Shown here: positions 55,121 to 62,411 of the stretch, in pieces
Layout: the number at the start of each line of letters is the position of its first letter
How positions within the stretch are numbered: the stretch's first letter is position 1
NCBI RefSeq assembly: GCF_007559335.1
Contig: NZ_VMBG01000001.1
Span: 1,178,001-1,242,000, forward strand
Direction of reading: 5' to 3'
Source: Rariglobus hedericola
GTDB taxonomy: Bacteria; Verrucomicrobiota; Verrucomicrobiia; Opitutales; Opitutaceae
Length of the DNA: 64,000 nt
Translations under genes and position numbers: made by a program
The notes under the pieces: generated by a model
Told to the model about the DNA's origin: nothing
What the model saw: the letters and a program-made list of their open reading frames with translations, nothing else
Databases searched by the model: none

Positions 55121-55915
55121 ATGCGCCTCCTCATCACCAACGACGACGGCATCGACAGTCCGTTCCTCCACGCGCTCACCGACGCCCTCCGCGCCGCCCG
55201 CCACGACCTGCGCATCGCCGCACCCAAGACCGAGCAAAGCTGGATCGGCTGCGCCAAATCCCGTCTTCGTCCCGTCGCCTCCGCCGTCGCCATCCGCGAC
55301 TTCGGCTGCCCCGCCTGGATGATCGATGGCACGCCCAGCGACTGCGTGAGCATCGCCCTCGCCCACCTCCTCCCGCCCGACGAACCCATCGATGCCGTCG
55401 TCTCCGGCATCAACATCGGCCGCAACGCCTCCCTCGGCTTCATCCTCGCCAGCGGCACCATCGCCGGCGCCTGGGAAGGCGCCGTCCACGGGCTTCCCGC
55501 CATCGCGTTTTCACAAGACCTCACCGCCGCGCAATTCGAGGCCTACCGCACCTCCGGTCACCGCGCCGACGCCGATCTTCAACACACGCTCGACGCCTCC
55601 GCCACCCGCGCTGCGCAACTCGTGCCCGGCCTGGTCGCCTCCACGCCCGCACGCGGCTTCATCGTTCACAACGTCAACTTCCCGTATCCATGCGGGCATG
55701 ACACACCCGTTCATCGCACGATTCCCGCCCGCGTGATCGTCCCCGGCCTCTTCGGCCCCGCCGCCGATGACGGCACGCATCGCTTCATCTTCAAATTTGG
55801 CGAAGACATCTCGCCGCCCTCCCCGCTTACCGACGCCGCCGCGCTCTCCGCCGGCTTCATCAGCCACACCGTTCTTGATTACACAGCGTTGGGAACAAAC
55901 GGGTTCCCAAGCTGA
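55121..55915 (+). CDS. surE: 5'/3'-nucleotidase SurE
   Basis: SurE dephosphorylates nucleoside monophosphates and helps survival in stationary phase. The 264-residue product has the metal-binding Asp8-Asp9 in LLITNDDGIDSP, then PKTEQSWIGCAKS, VSGINIGRNASLGFILASGTIAGAWEGA and GLPAIAFSQ. The usual Ser of the SGxG loop is replaced by SWIG, a small departure. The ATG is preceded by a heptamer array rather than a ribosome-binding site. A lipoprotein gene follows 25 bases later. A cell-surface or cytoplasmic role in nucleotide salvage is inferred. Confidence 0.93.
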   Translation: MRLLITNDDGIDSPFLHALTDALRAARHDLRIAAPKTEQSWIGCAKSRLRPVASAVAIRDFGCPAWMIDGTPSDCVSIALAHLLPPDEPIDAVVSGINIGRNASLGFILASGTIAGAWEGAVHGLPAIAFSQDLTAAQFEAYRTSGHRADADLQHTLDASATRAAQLVPGLVASTPARGFIVHNVNFPYPCGHDTPVHRTIPARVIVPGLFGPAADDGTHRFIFKFGEDISPPSPLTDAAALSAGFISHTVLDYTALGTNGFPS

Positions 55916-55940
55916 CAATGGTAAGGAACAACCCCTTATT

Positions 55941-56618
55941 ATGATGAAACCTCGCACCTCACTCTTTGCCCTTTCGTTTTCGGCCGGTCTCCTCGCGCTG
56001 ACTTTGACTGGATGCTCGTCCTTCTCCGGTCGCTCCGCCGGCCCCGATGCCACCAAGCCTGTTGGAGGCAAGGCCATCAACCTCCTGCAGCTTCGCGACA
56101 ACGTAAAAGCCACCCGCGTTTCGCTCAATCGCACGACCGATGCGCTCAACCGCATCCCTACCGCACCGAACGCCCAGGAAGCTTACGCATCCTTCAGCTT
56201 GGAGCTGGCCGCCTTCAAGAAACTGTCCGCAGAAACTCTTCAGGACTCAGCCGATGTCCGTAATCGCGGCCGCGAACTGTTCACCCAGTGGGACCTCGAA
56301 ACCCAATCGATCAAGAACCCCGATATCCGCGCGATTGCCGAGAAGCGCCGTAGCGCTCTTTCCGCCTCCTATAATGAGATGATCACGCCCTTGATCACCG
56401 CTCGCGTTGATCTCGCCGATGTCACCTCCGATCTCACCGACATCCAGAAGGCCCTCTCGCTTGATCTCACTCCCGCCGGTATCGACGCCGTCAAAAAGCC
56501 CATCGATAAGATCAACCGCTCCGCCAAAACCTCGGCCAACAGCCTTGATGCATTTGCGGACAAGCTGGACAAGATCGTCGCCGAACTTCCCTCGGCCACC
56601 GTCGCTCCGGTAAAATAA
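55941..56618 (+). CDS. DUF2959-like lipoprotein
   Basis: The 225-residue lipoprotein has a signal ending LTLTGC followed by SSFSGRSAGP. The mature protein is helical and charged: LLQLRDNVKATRVSLNRTTDALNRI, ETQSIKNPDIRAIAEKRRSALSAS and IDKINRSAKTSANSLDAFADKLDKIV. It resembles DUF2959 proteins. The start ATG at 55941 has AAGGAAC upstream as a ribosome-binding site. Function is unknown; a coiled-coil envelope role is possible. A clear terminator follows. Confidence 0.82.
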   Translation: MMKPRTSLFALSFSAGLLALTLTGCSSFSGRSAGPDATKPVGGKAINLLQLRDNVKATRVSLNRTTDALNRIPTAPNAQEAYASFSLELAAFKKLSAETLQDSADVRNRGRELFTQWDLETQSIKNPDIRAIAEKRRSALSASYNEMITPLITARVDLADVTSDLTDIQKALSLDLTPAGIDAVKKPIDKINRSAKTSANSLDAFADKLDKIVAELPSATVAPVK

Positions 56619-56643
56619 TCGGCATCTAGTCACCGATTCACCC

Positions 56644-56669
56644 GCCCGGCCCGAAACGGCCGGGCTTTT
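56644..56669 (+). terminator. Intrinsic terminator after lipoprotein gene
   Basis: GCCCGGCC pairs perfectly with GGCCGGGC around the CGAAAC loop and is followed by four T's. It lies 25 bases after the stop codon. Confidence 0.85.
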
Positions 56670-56713
56670 CATTGCATCCGCCCGACCACTGCGGCGAAAA
56701 CCGTAACAATCCC

Positions 56714-56739
56714 CTTTGCGTCAGCTTAGCTTTGCGTCA
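56714..56739 (+). repeat. Direct repeat CTTTGCGTCA, 16-bp period, upstream of ABC ATPase
   Basis: The 10-mer CTTTGCGTCA occurs at 56714-56723 and 56730-56739 separated by GCTTAG. The second copy ends 22 bases before the ATPase start codon. Confidence 0.7.
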
Positions 56740-56761
56740 CGTTGAACGACTCCGCTTTCCC

Positions 56762-57733
56762 ATGATCGAAGTTCGCAATCTCACCCGGGTCTTTCGCACC
56801 TATAAAAAACAGCCCGGTTTCTGGGGCGGCATCAAAGGGCTCTTTAAACGCGAGTTCGAGGAAACCGCCGCGGCGAAAGATATCACGTTCGACATCGCCG
56901 AGGGTGAATTCGTCGGCTTCCTCGGTCCCAACGGCGCCGGCAAGACCACGACCCTCAAAATGCTCTCGGGCTTGATTTACCCGACCAGCGGCACGGCCCG
57001 CGTGGCCGGTTACGATCCCACCAAACGCGAAAACGCCTACCGCCGTCTCTTCGCCTTGGTCCTCGGCCAAAAAAATCAACTTTGGTGGGATCTGCCCGCG
57101 CAGGAATCTTTCCTCCTGCTCCGCCATATTTACGGCATCCCCGCCAAACAGTATCAAGACACCCTCGACGAACTCGTCGACCTCCTCGATGTCCGCGCCA
57201 AGCTCAACGTCATGGTGCGCGAGCTTTCGCTGGGCGAACGCATGAAGATGGAGCTCATCGCCGCCCTGCTTCATCGTCCGCGCGTGCTGTTTCTCGACGA
57301 GCCCACCATCGGCCTCGACGTCGTTTCGCAGAAGGCCGTCCGCAATTTTCTCCGCGAGTATAATCGCAAATACAAGGTCACGATCCTGCTCACGAGCCAC
57401 TACATGGCCGACATCAAAGAACTTTGCGAACGCGTGATCGTGATCCACAAGGGCATCAAGATTTACGACGGCGCACTTGACCGCCTGGAAGCCACCGGCG
57501 GTCGCAAAAAGATCATCAAGTTCCGTCCCGCCCAGCTGCCGTTCCCCGCACTGGACGAACTCGCCGGAGGCAAATCGACCGTCGCTGACGACGGTGAAGT
57601 CGTTCTGCACGTGCCCAGCGATCAGGTGGTTTCCATTTCGCAACGCATCCTCGCCGCCGGCCCCGTCGCCGACATCACGATCGAAGATGTGCCGCTTGAG
57701 GATGTTATCACCGAACTTTTCAACGCGCACTGA
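56762..57733 (+). CDS. ABC transporter ATP-binding protein (ABC-2/NatA type)
   Basis: The 323-residue ATPase has Walker A GPNGAGKTTT, signature LSLGERMKMELIAALLHRP, Walker B VLFLDEPTIGLD and the switch His in LTSHYMADIKELCERV. The ATPase is of the ABC-2 exporter class. It contains an insert before the core (QPGFWGGIKGLFKREFEE) seen in NatA-like members. Normally a permease gene follows, but the next gene encodes a META-domain lipoprotein, so the membrane partner is elsewhere or the gene is an orphan. The start is an ATG giving MIEVRNLTRVFRTYKK. Confidence 0.9.
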   Translation: MIEVRNLTRVFRTYKKQPGFWGGIKGLFKREFEETAAAKDITFDIAEGEFVGFLGPNGAGKTTTLKMLSGLIYPTSGTARVAGYDPTKRENAYRRLFALVLGQKNQLWWDLPAQESFLLLRHIYGIPAKQYQDTLDELVDLLDVRAKLNVMVRELSLGERMKMELIAALLHRPRVLFLDEPTIGLDVVSQKAVRNFLREYNRKYKVTILLTSHYMADIKELCERVIVIHKGIKIYDGALDRLEATGGRKKIIKFRPAQLPFPALDELAGGKSTVADDGEVVLHVPSDQVVSISQRILAAGPVADITIEDVPLEDVITELFNAH

Positions 57734-57745
57734 GTCTTACGCTTT

Positions 57746-58219
57746 ATGTCACCTACCACCGCCTCCCGCCTGCTCGCCGTTCTTTTTGTCTTCGGTGGTC
57801 TCATCGCCTTATCCGGTTGCTTCAGCAGCACTTCACCTGCCAGCGGACAAAGTTCGATCCGCACACTGACCACATTGGGCAACACCAACTGGGTTCTGTC
57901 CTCCTGGACATCTGCGGATGGAAAAAAACAGCCCATCCTCAGTCCCGCGCCCACGCTTACGATCGGTTATCAAGGCCGCATCAGCGGCCAGTCCGGCGTG
58001 AACAACTATGTGGGCAACGTCCGGGTCTACGATGATCGGCTCAATTGGGGTGAGCATCTGGGAGTCACCCGCATGGCGGGCTCGCCCGAATTGATGGCCA
58101 GTGAAAATCGCTACCTCTCGGATTTGAAGCTGACCCAAAGCGTAACCGTGCGCGGCAACCTTTTGGTTTTCATGGGCAAAAAGAGCCCCCGTTTGGAATA
58201 CGTCCGCGCTGATCCGTAA
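57746..58219 (+). CDS. META/HslJ-like lipoprotein
   Basis: The 157-residue lipoprotein has a signal ending LIALSGCFSS. The mature part resembles META-domain (HslJ-like) proteins: TNWVLSSWTSADGKKQPIL, TLTIGYQGRISGQSGVNNYVGNVRV, MAGSPELMASENRYLSDL and VRGNLLVFMGKKSPRLEYVR. META domains are associated with heat-shock or drug-resistance proteins, but function is not established. It starts 12 bases after the ATPase gene and is probably cotranscribed with it. Confidence 0.8.
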   Translation: MSPTTASRLLAVLFVFGGLIALSGCFSSTSPASGQSSIRTLTTLGNTNWVLSSWTSADGKKQPILSPAPTLTIGYQGRISGQSGVNNYVGNVRVYDDRLNWGEHLGVTRMAGSPELMASENRYLSDLKLTQSVTVRGNLLVFMGKKSPRLEYVRADP

Positions 58220-58423
58220 ATCGTAAGCCTGTCTCTCTCGGACCAAACGCCTGAGTGATTCCACCAACCATATCTAGTGAATTCACACTAGCCTTGATGC
58301 GAACCAGCTGTAACTCAGGTTAAAGCGTTTTCACATCACGAACATACAGCGCAATTTTTTGAAGTTTCTCCGAGGATAAGTTCGCAATTATTTACTCAGG
58401 GCGATTTGAACCTGAACGTATAT
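58220..58423. promoter_or_regulatory. Intergenic region with dyad repeats
   Basis: This 204-base gap contains CTAGTG-AATTCA-CACTAG (58274-58291), whose centre GTGAATTCAC (58277-58286) is itself a perfect 10-bp palindrome. ACTCAGG occurs at 58313-58319 and 58394-58400, with the inverted CCTGAGT at 58250-58256. These may mark regulator sites before the methyltransferase-like gene. No clear sigma-70 promoter or terminator is identified. Confidence 0.3.
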
Positions 58424-59002
58424 ATGTCCATGCAACCCACCTTGGATTTACTCCCTGTTTTTTGCGCAATCGCTCTCTACATCGCACGCATCCGGGAGTT
58501 TTTTGTTAAACGGAATGTCATCGCCGGACAGGTGAATGAACGGGCTACTTTTCTCGCACTTTTGATCAGCGGCACGCTGGTGGTCACCCTCGCCTTGGTT
58601 GAGTATTTGGTGCGCGGGACCGGGTTTCATGCGCTGCCGTTTATCTGCGGCCTGATCGTGGCCGGATCGGCCTTCGTCATTCGCGCCGCCGCGGTTCGCG
58701 CCCTCGGCCGCATGTGGAGCGTTCATATTGAAATTCGTCGCGAGCACGAACTCGTGCGCGGAGGCCCATTTGCGTGGGTGCGCCATCCGATCTATCTGGC
58801 CGCCATTCTTGAACTCGTCGGAGCGATGTTATTGATGAACTCGCTCTATACTTGGATCGTCTTTGTGTTTTTCTTCATCCCGAGTTTATTTGCCCGCATT
58901 CGCCTGGAGGAACGCGCCATGATAGCCCAATTCGGCGACGCTTATGTGCGCTACCGTCAAACCACCCCCGCTGTCCTTCCCTGGCGAGGCCGCACCCACT
59001 GA
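58424..59002 (+). CDS. Isoprenylcysteine carboxyl methyltransferase (ICMT)-like membrane protein
   Basis: The product has about 192 residues and four or five hydrophobic segments. The C-terminal sequence HELVRGGPFAWVRHPIYLAAILELVGAMLL matches the RHP-x-Y signature of ICMT/PEMT-like membrane methyltransferases. The final ERAMIAQFGDAYVRYRQTTP is typical of bacterial members, whose substrates are unknown. ATG at 58424 was chosen; a TTG six codons upstream and an ATG two codons downstream are alternatives, and no ribosome-binding site settles it. It is 8 bases before the ketosynthase gene, so the two are likely cotranscribed. Confidence 0.82.
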   Translation: MSMQPTLDLLPVFCAIALYIARIREFFVKRNVIAGQVNERATFLALLISGTLVVTLALVEYLVRGTGFHALPFICGLIVAGSAFVIRAAAVRALGRMWSVHIEIRREHELVRGGPFAWVRHPIYLAAILELVGAMLLMNSLYTWIVFVFFFIPSLFARIRLEERAMIAQFGDAYVRYRQTTPAVLPWRGRTH

Positions 59003-59010
59003 TTCATCAC

Positions 59011-60261
59011 ATGGACAATCCTGAGCGCAGAGTCGTCATCACCGGTATCGGACTGCTCGCTCCCAATGGTCTCACGGTCGAAGCCTTTTGGGAAAGCCTC
59101 TGCGCGGGCCGCAGCGGCGCGGCCCCCATCACGCACTTCGACGCCTCCAAGCTGCCCACCCGCATTGCCTGCGAACTCAAGGGTTTTGAAGCCGGCGACT
59201 ACATCGATGCCAAAAAGGCCAAGCGGCTCGACCCGTCGCTGCAGTTTGGCGTCATCGCCGCCAAGACCGCCTTTGCCGATGCCGGCCTCACCGCCCAGAC
59301 AGTCGACCCCTCGCGTGTTTCCATTTTCGAGGGCACGTCGGTCGGCGGCATGCGCAGCACACTTGAAGGCAACCTGACGTATTTGGAAAAAGGTTACCGG
59401 GCCATGAGTCCGTTCGGCCTCATCAACGCCTACTGCGGTGGCGGCAGCTCCGAAATCGCCTTGGAACTCGAATTACCCGGCCGCGCAGTGACCATTTGCA
59501 CCGCGTGCTCATCAGGCAACGACGCCATTGGTTTCGGCCTTCAGGCCATTCGCGAGGATGATAGCGACATCGTGATCGCCGGTGCCACCGAGGCTCCCAT
59601 CGTGGGTGGTTACGTCGGCATCTTCTCCTCCGCCAAATCCCTCGCCCGCGGCAACGACAACCCGCAGACGGCGATGAAGCCCTTTGACCGCAAGCGCGAT
59701 GGATTCCTGCTCGGCGAAGGCGCCGCCTTTGTCGTTCTCGAAGAATTGTCCCACGCCCTCGCCCGTAATGCGCGGATCTATGCCGAGGTGCTCGGGCAGG
59801 GTTCGAGCTGCGAAGCCTATCACTCGGTCGCGCAAAACCCCGAAGGCACCGGCCTGTTTCGCGCCATGCAGAAAGCGATGCGCCTCGCCCGCATCACGCC
59901 CGACGAAGTGGACTATATTAACGCCCACGCGTCAGCTACTGAGAGCAACGATTTGGTGGAGACACGCGCCATCAAGCGACTCTTCGGCGTTCACGCCCGT
60001 CGCGTCGCCATCAGCGGAACCAAGCCGGTCACCGGCCATCTCGCCGGTGCCGCCGGCGCTCTGGAATCGGTCATTTGCGCGCTGGCCGTGCATCGCAAAG
60101 TGATCCCGCCCACCATCAATCTGACGGAGCCAGAGGAGGGTTGTGATCTTGATTATACCCCCAACGTGGCCCGCCCGTATCCGGTGCGCGTCGCCATGAA
60201 TCTCAATGCCGGATTTGGCGGAAAAAATTCCTGCCTGATTCTCCGGGAGTTCGTCGCCTGA
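59011..60261 (+). CDS. Beta-ketoacyl-ACP synthase (FabF/KAS II-like)
   Basis: The 416-residue thiolase-fold enzyme condenses acyl and malonyl thioesters. The catalytic triad Cys166 (CTACSSG), His306 (NAHASAT) and His343 (TGHLAGAAG) is complete, with Lys338. The motif around His306 reads NAHASATESND where typical FabF has NAHGTSTP, so this is a divergent subgroup. No acyl carrier protein or other fatty acid synthesis genes are next to it, suggesting a specialised product. Its stop codon overlaps the start of a histidine kinase by one base. Polyketide or polyunsaturated lipid synthesis is possible. Confidence 0.92.
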   Translation: MDNPERRVVITGIGLLAPNGLTVEAFWESLCAGRSGAAPITHFDASKLPTRIACELKGFEAGDYIDAKKAKRLDPSLQFGVIAAKTAFADAGLTAQTVDPSRVSIFEGTSVGGMRSTLEGNLTYLEKGYRAMSPFGLINAYCGGGSSEIALELELPGRAVTICTACSSGNDAIGFGLQAIREDDSDIVIAGATEAPIVGGYVGIFSSAKSLARGNDNPQTAMKPFDRKRDGFLLGEGAAFVVLEELSHALARNARIYAEVLGQGSSCEAYHSVAQNPEGTGLFRAMQKAMRLARITPDEVDYINAHASATESNDLVETRAIKRLFGVHARRVAISGTKPVTGHLAGAAGALESVICALAVHRKVIPPTINLTEPEEGCDLDYTPNVARPYPVRVAMNLNAGFGGKNSCLILREFVA

Positions 60262-62411
60262 TGAACTTTTTTTCGACCGCGCCGCTGATAGCAGCCGCCG
60301 GCAACCTGCTAATTGCCATCTTTGTTCTGCTCCAGGCGCCCGGCCAGAAGCTGAACCGGATTTTTTTCTTCTTCGGCATCTGTCTTACGCTTTGGACGTT
60401 TGGTGCGTTCATGATGTTTCGGGTTTCCGACGCCGAGGATGCTCTGGTGTGGGCGCGGCTTCTTCATGTCGGGGTCATTTTTCTACCGATCCTGCTTTTC
60501 GAACTTTCAATGCAGATCACGCGCTCGCCGCTGATCAAATTCATGCCGTTGCTGTATTGCCTCGGCTTCTTTTTTTTAATCGCCGACGCCACTCCGTATT
60601 TCATCCGCGACGTGCACTACGTCGGCTACGGTTATTTCGGAACCGTCGGGCCTCTTTATTGGTTATTCAGTCTCACCATTCCGTCTCTTTCCGTCCCCTC
60701 TTTGATCACGCTGATAAAGAAGCGGCAGACGGCTGTCTCCATTCAAAGACACCGGCTTACCCTGCTGATTCTGGCGGTGAGCATGCTGCTTGTTTTCGGT
60801 CTGCACGATGTCGGGCCTTTGTTCGGTTTCGATTATTACCCGGGCACCCGCATTCCCGTTTACCCGCTGGGAACCGCGGCCGCGTTGGTCTATGGCGGAC
60901 TGGTTGCCTATAGCGTGTTGCAACATCAGTTGCTGGACATCCGCCTGGGACTGGGCCGGGTGGCTGCAACCTTCACGCGTTTGCTCTTCTTTTGCGGCAT
61001 CGGTTTCATGCTGATATTTGTGCTGGCGTTGGGATTCCCTCATTTATTTTCGCTGGGCTCGATTCTCGGATTTTTGATGGTTCTGGCCCTCAGCGGATTG
61101 GTGAGTTCAGTGCTCTTTCCCCGGTTATTGGGTGGAAACACCGAGACCTTGGAGCGCCGTATTCTGGGAGACCGGTTCGAGTATCGGGACAAGGTCACCG
61201 CATTCATCGACAGCCTGCCGCAATACCGGCTCGTCGCCCCGTTGCTCGATGATTTGTTCACGCTACTTTCCGAAACGGTCAAAATAAACCGGTTTCAACT
61301 GACCCTCTTCGCCCCCTCCACCCGCGAAGTTCTCATCGGCCGTGTCTTTCCACCCACGCTATCCGGCACCACCCCGCCTGACTACAATTGCACGCTGATG
61401 CAGATCATCCAACAGCACCCGGAAAAACCTTGGTTCGACTTCTCAGACCTTCCCGGACCGACCGGTGAAAAATCCGGCGATGTGCAGAAAATCCGCGACC
61501 AGTTCGCCAGCCTTGAGCCGGCCTTCTGTTTCCCGCTTCGCTCCGCCGACGATATTTCGGGACTGCTCATTCTGGGCGAAAAAAGCGACCGCAGCTACTA
61601 TACCGCTGTAGACCTCGAGGTGATCAGCGAGCTAACCCAGAACATCAGCACGTTGATCGACCAGATCCGTCTCAAGGATCAGATTGGCATGGCCGAGAAA
61701 CTGGAGTCACTCGCCGTGATGTCGCGAGGACTCGCGCACGATCTCAACAATCTACTGACGCCGATTAACACTTACATCCAGCTCACCGGCTCGTCTCATC
61801 AAGTGGAAGATCCCGACCGCGAACTGCTCCAGATCGTATCCAAAAACATCACTGCAATAAAAACGTATGTGCGCGAGGCGGTGTTCTTCTCCACCACGCT
61901 GGCTCCCAAAATCGGTCCGCTGCCAATTCGAATGCTACTGGATGGGCTCGCTTCGATCTGCCTGCACCAGCTCAACAAAAAACAAATCGGCCTGCTCTTC
62001 GAAGTCCCCGAACCCTTCGAGTTCCGTGGCGACGCCGTCCTGCTGGAACGCCTGCTTTCAAATCTGGTTTTCAACGCCGTCGACGCATCCCCTGTCGATT
62101 CATCAATCACAGTTCGCGCCATCCGGTTGCCACGCGTGCCCGGACGTCCGCTCTGGATGCGCCTGCAGGTGATCGACCAAGGCACCGGTATATCACCTGA
62201 CAATCTGGGGAAAGTATTCGCGCCTTATTTCACAACCAAGGACCTCGGCGATCAAACACGAGGTTTCGGACTGGGCCTGACTATCTGTCAAAAGATTGTT
62301 CACCTTCACCACGGCACGATCACTTTGCACAGCATCGAAGGACAGGGAACCACCATTCAAATCGACCTACCGACCGACCCTGACGCCCCGCCCGCCGCCT
62401 CCCCTTCATGA
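60261..62411 (+). CDS. Membrane sensor histidine kinase, 7TM-GAF-like type
   Basis: The 716-residue kinase has an N-terminal membrane domain of seven or more helices, resembling the HisKA_7TM type (residues 1-290). A GAF-like region follows (about 325-465), then a dimerisation domain with His493 in GLAHDLNNLLTPI and a HATPase domain. The ATPase shows the N-box NLVFNAVDAS (601-610), DQGTGIS (639-645) and GFGLGLTICQK (668-678). The HDLNN H-box is NtrB-like. PEP-CTERM PrsK-type kinases share this layout, but no exosortase is near. The start overlaps the ketosynthase stop; the next gene overlaps by 4 bases (ATGA). Confidence 0.9.
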   Translation: MNFFSTAPLIAAAGNLLIAIFVLLQAPGQKLNRIFFFFGICLTLWTFGAFMMFRVSDAEDALVWARLLHVGVIFLPILLFELSMQITRSPLIKFMPLLYCLGFFFLIADATPYFIRDVHYVGYGYFGTVGPLYWLFSLTIPSLSVPSLITLIKKRQTAVSIQRHRLTLLILAVSMLLVFGLHDVGPLFGFDYYPGTRIPVYPLGTAAALVYGGLVAYSVLQHQLLDIRLGLGRVAATFTRLLFFCGIGFMLIFVLALGFPHLFSLGSILGFLMVLALSGLVSSVLFPRLLGGNTETLERRILGDRFEYRDKVTAFIDSLPQYRLVAPLLDDLFTLLSETVKINRFQLTLFAPSTREVLIGRVFPPTLSGTTPPDYNCTLMQIIQQHPEKPWFDFSDLPGPTGEKSGDVQKIRDQFASLEPAFCFPLRSADDISGLLILGEKSDRSYYTAVDLEVISELTQNISTLIDQIRLKDQIGMAEKLESLAVMSRGLAHDLNNLLTPINTYIQLTGSSHQVEDPDRELLQIVSKNITAIKTYVREAVFFSTTLAPKIGPLPIRMLLDGLASICLHQLNKKQIGLLFEVPEPFEFRGDAVLLERLLSNLVFNAVDASPVDSSITVRAIRLPRVPGRPLWMRLQVIDQGTGISPDNLGKVFAPYFTTKDLGDQTRGFGLGLTICQKIVHLHHGTITLHSIEGQGTTIQIDLPTDPDAPPAASPS

